Assembly: GCA_902761625.1 (NCBI GenBank)
Contig: CACWLH010000010.1
Location: 1-44,981, forward strand
Origin: an uncultured Erysipelotrichaceae bacterium
Lineage (GTDB): Bacteria > Bacillota_I > Bacilli_A > Erysipelotrichales > Erysipelotrichaceae
Direction: 5' to 3'
DNA length: 44,981 nt
The position numbers and the translations under genes are program-made. Below, piece after piece: positions 41,176 to 44,981 of this stretch; positions within the stretch are counted from its first letter, which is position 1, and the number at the start of each line of letters is the position of its first letter. Below the pieces are notes generated by a model. That model was not told where the DNA came from and searched no databases. It saw only the letters and a program-made list of their open reading frames with translations.

Positions 41176-41925
41176 ATGATCAACTCACCAAAGGAAATCC
41201 TGAACATCTGGATCAACAACGGAAAAAACAAAGCTGCTCTGCCTGTATATAAAATGATTCTGCTCGGTATCCTTGCCGGTATGTTCATCGGTTTCGGCTG
41301 CCATGTGTTTTTGCTGGCCACCGCATCCGAAGTCACAACCGCTTCCAAACTGATCGGCGCGTCATTGTTCCCGGTGGGACTGATGATGGTCATCTTCTGC
41401 GGAGCGGAACTGTTCACCGGCAACAATCTCATGACCCTTGCATTAATGAAAAAGGAAATCAATGTGCAGGGTTTATTGAAGAACTGGTGTTTTGTCTATC
41501 TGGGAAATCTCATCGGTTCCGTGCTGCTTGCCTTCCTTCTTGCAAAAAGCGGTCTGTATGGCGGCGATGCCGGAGAAAGAGCCATGGCAGTGGCTTCCTC
41601 CAAAGCCGCAATGCCGTTTGCCGAAGCAATGATCAAAGGCATTCTGTGCAATATCCTGGTTGTGCTGGCTTGCTGGTTCCAGGCCGGCTCAAAGGAAATG
41701 AGCGGAAAGATCTTCGCGGTCTGGTTCCCGATCATGATGTTTGTCTTCGCCGGCTTTGAGCACAGCGTTGCCAATATGACCTATATTCCTCTGGGAATGT
41801 TCCTTGGTGCGGATGTCACCATCGGCGGCTTCCTGCTTGGCAATCTGATTCCGGTCACCCTTGGCAATCTGATCGGCGGCGCATTATTCATTCCCGTATT
41901 CTACTATCTGATTTACAAAGACTGA
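41176..41925 (+). CDS. Formate/nitrite transporter family channel (249 aa)
   Basis: Six helices of the FNT fold. GMFIGFGCHVFLLA near residue 35, CGAELFTGNNLMTLA near 77 and the signature FAGFEHSVANMTYIPLGM near 195 with the central His. FNT channels pass formate, nitrite or hydrosulfide as pentamers. The sub-type cannot be read; no pflB or nitrite gene is next to it. GGGAGG lies 7 nt before ATG 41176, which is chosen over the upstream frame opening at 41128. Confidence 0.93.
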   Translation: MINSPKEILNIWINNGKNKAALPVYKMILLGILAGMFIGFGCHVFLLATASEVTTASKLIGASLFPVGLMMVIFCGAELFTGNNLMTLALMKKEINVQGLLKNWCFVYLGNLIGSVLLAFLLAKSGLYGGDAGERAMAVASSKAAMPFAEAMIKGILCNILVVLACWFQAGSKEMSGKIFAVWFPIMMFVFAGFEHSVANMTYIPLGMFLGADVTIGGFLLGNLIPVTLGNLIGGALFIPVFYYLIYKD

Positions 41926-41940
41926 AAAGAGAGAAAGAAA

Positions 41941-41977
41941 GTCCGGATCACATCAGCTGTGACCCGGACATTTTTTT
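41941..41977. terminator. Bidirectional terminator between FNT and PAP2 genes
   Basis: GTCCGG (41941-41946) pairs with CCGGAC (41964-41969), with inner CACA/TGTG; T-run 41971-41977 on plus, TTTCTTTC on minus. Confidence 0.88.
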
Positions 41978-41980
41978 CAT

Positions 41981-42844
41981 TCAGGATGTCTTTTTCTTTT
42001 TCTGATCGATTCTCAGATATTTTCCAAGCAGGATCATGATCGTGAAGGTGATCATGAATCCGAACGTCACATCGGTGAGGAAATGTGCACCGGCAATGAT
42101 TCTGGCAATGGCGGTCAGGATGACCCAGGCAAAGCCGATGATCATCAGCAGCCGTTCCTGATCTTTCAATACCGGAATGACATTCTTCAAAGCGATCAGG
42201 GTGAGAATGTAGGCGGCGCTTGCGGTGTGTCCGGACGGGAAGGATTTGAATTCATCATGGTCCAGGACTCCTTCAAAGGCGTCTCTTGCGGATTTGCCGA
42301 TCTGATACCATGGCTGATACTCAAGATTGCTCACGGCGATGATGGAGCGGTATCTCGGTCTGCCCCATGGGATTTTGATGAAGACCACTACGGCGGTGGT
42401 GATCAATACCGTGAACAGGATGAACAGAGCAGTTCTTCTGAGCTTTGCGGGATTGCTGGTGTCGCATGTCATATATACAAACAGGAACAGTCCGCATGCG
42501 ATCAGCAGTTCAATCAGGATGAAGATAATCATCGCAAATCCTTCCGCATTTTCAATGACTTCCTTGACACCGATCAGTCCGCCGATAAATCCGCAGGCGG
42601 CCAGAGCCGTGAAGATCAGTTTCTCGTTCTTTTCCTGCGGCATGGATCTCAGCAATAAAGCCGATGCGGAAAATCCGCATAACATGACCGGGAACTGGCC
42701 GAAGAGAAGGAAGAATCTGCCGAACTGGCTTTCCTGATTGGCGATCAGGGATGAGATATTGAAATCAAGGAATGTTCCGACCAGCATCAATAATGCGCAG
42801 ATGCCGTAAACAATTAACATATATCTGTTTCTCAATAGTTTCAT
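41981..42844 (-). CDS. PAP2-family membrane phosphatase (287 aa)
   Basis: Six or more helices with full PAP2 motifs: KIPWGRPR (motif 1), SFPSGHTASA (motif 2) and ARIIAGAHFLTD (motif 3), all in the second half, unlike the protein at 74-1051, where they are in the first half. Likely a lipid phosphatase such as undecaprenyl-diphosphate phosphatase or phosphatidylglycerophosphatase. GGGAGGCGC precedes ATG 42844. The C-terminal tail is basic (RIDQKKKKTS). Confidence 0.9.
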   Translation of the reverse strand: MKLLRNRYMLIVYGICALLMLVGTFLDFNISSLIANQESQFGRFFLLFGQFPVMLCGFSASALLLRSMPQEKNEKLIFTALAACGFIGGLIGVKEVIENAEGFAMIIFILIELLIACGLFLFVYMTCDTSNPAKLRRTALFILFTVLITTAVVVFIKIPWGRPRYRSIIAVSNLEYQPWYQIGKSARDAFEGVLDHDEFKSFPSGHTASAAYILTLIALKNVIPVLKDQERLLMIIGFAWVILTAIARIIAGAHFLTDVTFGFMITFTIMILLGKYLRIDQKKKKTS

Positions 42845-42903
42845 AAAGCGCCTCCCGCTTTCAAAAAGTATACCGCAAATCGATCTGGATGTTTGTGTAT
42901 ATC

Positions 42904-43533
42904 ATGAGAAAGATGGATTCAAAAAGTATCAATATATATAATTTAGATATGAACAATCATGATGAAAATCCGGAACAGACAATCCTGGAATACGGTCCGC
43001 ATCTGTTTGAAACGGGCGGATATCTTTTCATTGCGCATGGTGCTGTCATGATCAATGATGATGCGCCGGATGAACTGAAAGAAATCTACGCCCGGGGAAA
43101 AGCTTATTTTGACCGGATGTATCTGCACTATCTGTATCTCTATAACAGATACCGCCGTTATGCAATCACACCCCGTAAGAATATTGAGGAGCTGATTGCT
43201 TATTGCATTGATCATCTGGATGCGGAATATATCGGTGTGCTTGATGATCCGTATCTTCTCAATATGCATATCAGAAATCTGAAAGGTCTGAATCCCGCCG
43301 GCAAGGAGGAAGAGCTGGAATTCGACGGTTACAGGATCTGCACAGATGAAGAAGACGGCAATCACATCATTGTGTTCGAGAAACGCCATGATTATTTCGG
43401 CACGTGGAACCAGAAGGTTCTGCGTGAGCTGGCATATCAGAGGGGAATCGATCCAGAGGATTTGGATACCTTCAATGAAACGGCATGGAATTATCTGACT
43501 GCCTGTGATTTTTACTTTTCATGTGATTCATGA
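42904..43533 (+). CDS. Protein of unknown function (about 209 aa)
   Basis: No signal peptide or membrane helix. Rich in Tyr (MYLHYLYLYNRYRRYAITPR) and acidic residues; the second half has strands FDGYRICTDEE and NHIIVFEKRHDYFG. No family recognised. Starts are uncertain: ATG 42904 and 42913 have no good Shine-Dalgarno; ATG 42949 is preceded by TATAAT (42937-42942) at leaderless spacing and would give 195 residues. It diverges from the PAP2 gene and is the last gene before the AT-rich right edge. Confidence 0.7.
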   Translation: MRKMDSKSINIYNLDMNNHDENPEQTILEYGPHLFETGGYLFIAHGAVMINDDAPDELKEIYARGKAYFDRMYLHYLYLYNRYRRYAITPRKNIEELIAYCIDHLDAEYIGVLDDPYLLNMHIRNLKGLNPAGKEEELEFDGYRICTDEEDGNHIIVFEKRHDYFGTWNQKVLRELAYQRGIDPEDLDTFNETAWNYLTACDFYFSCDS

Positions 43534-43585
43534 AGTCCGCAATCATTACGCTCAGAAAAAAAAGGGTATATAACGAATGGGTTTA

Positions 43586-43796
43586 GTAATTCATACCGTG
43601 ATCGATACTGAAGGGTTTTGGTAAATCATATCGTGCTCAAAACCCTTGTTTTTGTAAATCATATCGTGCGCAGTATACGGTATCATATCATGACTGATAA
43701 AAGTTTTTTTGGTAAATCATACCGTGCTCAATTGATCGCACGATGAATACGATCTTATAAGTGGCCTGACTAACGTTTTCGTAAAATACCGTGATC
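43586..43796. repeat. Degenerate direct-repeat array, consensus GTAAATCATAYCGTGNTC
   Basis: Copies at 43586-43603, 43621-43638, 43654-43671, 43712-43729 and a shorter one at 43781-43796 (GTAAAATACCGTGATC), plus a decayed one at 43680-43694. Spacing is 35, 33, then irregular. AAGGGTTTT/AAAACCCTT flanks the second copy as a stem. On the minus strand each copy reads as a short peptide like EHDMIY or EHGMIY, but in different frames. The rest of 43534-43913 holds no gene I can support. Confidence 0.75.
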
Positions 43797-43855
43797 GGAA
43801 GATCCCATGCCTCACAATTAGAATGTAGCACATCATTTCTCACTTTCTGCAAAAT

Positions 43856-43884
43856 AAAAGCACATATTTCCTAATTGGGCTTTT
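43856..43884 (-). terminator. Probable terminator of the zinc-finger gene
   Basis: AAAAGC (43856-43861) pairs with GCTTTT (43879-43884) and on the minus strand is followed by ATTTTG. The loop is long (17 nt). Confidence 0.5.
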
Positions 43885-43913
43885 GCCGGTTCGGGAGGAT
43901 GTGCTTATGTGTT

Positions 43914-44981
43914 TTATGGCAGGTCCGAGTAGTTATGCTCTTTTAGATACTGAATGGCTTTTTTGTAGCTCATTCGTTTTGCTTTTCCAGTCTCATTATT
44001 CTGTATCCAGATTTTGTTTCTTCGCCCTCGCCTTATCATGGAGTATTTTCCCGAAGATAATGCTCGCAAGATCTTGTTGATATCTTCATCGGTTAACCTA
44101 TTAGCACTAATTTTTTTACGGCAATGAGGGCATAGGGATTTAGGTGGGTGATTTATATCATTTGGTTCCATCTCAAAGACAGTTCCGCAGCCTTTTGGAG
44201 GATTGTGAATGAATTTAGTAGGGGTATGACTGTTAGTATATGGGCCTATCAGAGTATATTCATCTTCATATGTTTTTGAGAGTCTGTTAACAAATTTAGC
44301 CTCACGAGTTTTCAATGATCGAATTGTGGAGTTTGGGTCACAATAAGGACAACGGTTATATCGCACAAATGATTTGAAATTGTTAACTTCAAATATGTTA
44401 TCGCAGGTGTTATGTTTCACTGTTGCGGGGCCATCGTATCTCGTGAATTTTACAAGCGTAAATTCATTATTCAACTTTCGTGAAGCGGCATATTCAGTAG
44501 TATGGATCCTCTTTGGAGAAACATAATGAATCTCGCTTAGGAAACTTGCAGGTGTTTTGAATTCGGTTATTCCTTGAATGACATTCTTTATTATCATTTT
44601 CTCACCGAATACCAAATCATGATTTGGAAACTCATAATTACCATTAGCAGCAAATGCACATAATTTGTAAAGAAGTTCGCCGGGACTGTCTTTGTTGCAG
44701 TATGGACATTTTATATCAGCACCGAATGCTCCAGGGTGTGTGACGAATGTTTTCCCGCACTTGGTATGCTTTAGAAGAACAAAATGATCTGAATAATCTG
44801 ATAATAGAGAATACCCGGTCAAGTTAGACAAAAATGCTGCTTTTTGACTAACATCTTGTCCAATGAAATCTTTTGCCTTATCCATCCCTGATGTAACGGA
44901 AAGAATTGACGATTGCCTGTTTATTGGATTCAAGAGTTGAGGCAATTTCCCTGAACATAGATAGATCTGAGGAACGATACT
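43914..44981 (-). CDS. Zinc-finger protein, 5' end beyond the window (at least 355 aa)
   Basis: The frame has no stop between 43914 and the window edge, and no good start codon (only TTG 44945), so the gene probably continues past 44981. It carries three treble-clef-like zinc units: KHTKCGKTF...CPYCNKD, KHNTCDNIF...CPYCDPN and GCGTVFEM...CPHCRKK. The C-terminus SMIRRGRRNKIWIQNN is basic and could bind DNA. Similar H-x-C-G...CPxC modules occur in DUF723-like and phage or mobile-element proteins. Base composition is clearly more AT-rich than the rest of the window, so recent transfer is likely. Function unknown. Confidence 0.8.
   Translation of the reverse strand, partial: SIVPQIYLCSGKLPQLLNPINRQSSILSVTSGMDKAKDFIGQDVSQKAAFLSNLTGYSLLSDYSDHFVLLKHTKCGKTFVTHPGAFGADIKCPYCNKDSPGELLYKLCAFAANGNYEFPNHDLVFGEKMIIKNVIQGITEFKTPASFLSEIHYVSPKRIHTTEYAASRKLNNEFTLVKFTRYDGPATVKHNTCDNIFEVNNFKSFVRYNRCPYCDPNSTIRSLKTREAKFVNRLSKTYEDEYTLIGPYTNSHTPTKFIHNPPKGCGTVFEMEPNDINHPPKSLCPHCRKKISANRLTDEDINKILRALSSGKYSMIRRGRRNKIWIQNNETGKAKRMSYKKAIQYLKEHNYSDLP

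Noticed and set aside
43605..43676. ATACTG/CAGTAT outer stem around the second and third repeats
   Set aside because: Six pairs enclosing 60 nt are within chance expectation in this AT-rich stretch.

Overview
The window looks like a low-to-mid GC Bacillota chromosome, most plausibly from an Erysipelotrichaceae-like gut lineage. This rests on strong AGGAGG-type ribosome binding sites, a T-box leader, a CIRCE operator, an LtaS-like synthase, Ktr-type potassium uptake and an Lgt with the GRIGCFFAGCCYG signature. The taxonomic call is inference. No rRNA, CRISPR array, prophage or intact insertion sequence is visible. Most of the window reads as ordinary core and metabolic chromosome, but the right edge is AT-rich and looks acquired.

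Layout, left to right. (1) 0-6.2 kb: a PAP2 phosphatase; a free-standing array of six hairpins with its own promoter and terminator (1140-1423), the most unusual object here; a 2-hydroxyacid dehydrogenase; a DUF308-type membrane protein; lgt; and a three-gene ECF sigma / membrane protein / DUF4349 lipoprotein operon. (2) 6.2-11.5 kb: ftsH behind a near-perfect CIRCE element, an RpiR regulator coupled to a DisA_N (diadenylate cyclase-like) protein, a lipoprotein, and two tRNA genes (Arg-CCT, Pro-AGG). (3) 11.6-16 kb: a T-box-controlled amino-acid ABC transporter with an aminotransferase and a Qnr-like pentapeptide protein. (4) 16-21.4 kb: a five-gene potassium operon, ktrB-ktrA-membrane protein-kdpD-like-kdpE-like, with tandem direct repeats upstream that suit an OmpR-family regulator. 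(5) 21.4-25.6 kb: a hairpin-rich gap, a carboxylesterase and two CobW-family GTPases. One has seven His/acidic blocks; the other has a fused TIGR03943-like C-terminus. (6) 25.6-34.4 kb: a LacI-controlled maltodextrin locus comprising the regulator, malE, malF, malG, a lipoprotein amylase, a HAD hydrolase and a cytoplasmic GH13. (7) 34.6-43.5 kb: an LtaS-like synthase, ROK kinase, small acidic ORF, lipoprotein pair, beta-propeller lactonase, orphan infA, FNT channel, second PAP2 phosphatase and an unknown protein. (8) 43.5 kb to the end: a degenerate ~33-35-nt direct-repeat array and the 3' part of a zinc-finger protein that runs off the window.

How the genes work together. The mal locus forms a complete path: extracellular dextrin cleavage, ABC uptake, then intracellular cleavage, with paired AACGTT operators at both promoters. 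The potassium operon joins a transporter to a KdpDE-type system that would classically drive kdpFABC. The DisA_N protein nearby could supply c-di-AMP, a known ligand of Ktr and KdpD proteins, but that link is inference. Three genes (rpiR, the LtaS-like gene, possibly the 42.9-kb ORF) have a -10 box about 6-7 nt before ATG and no Shine-Dalgarno, suggesting leaderless mRNAs.
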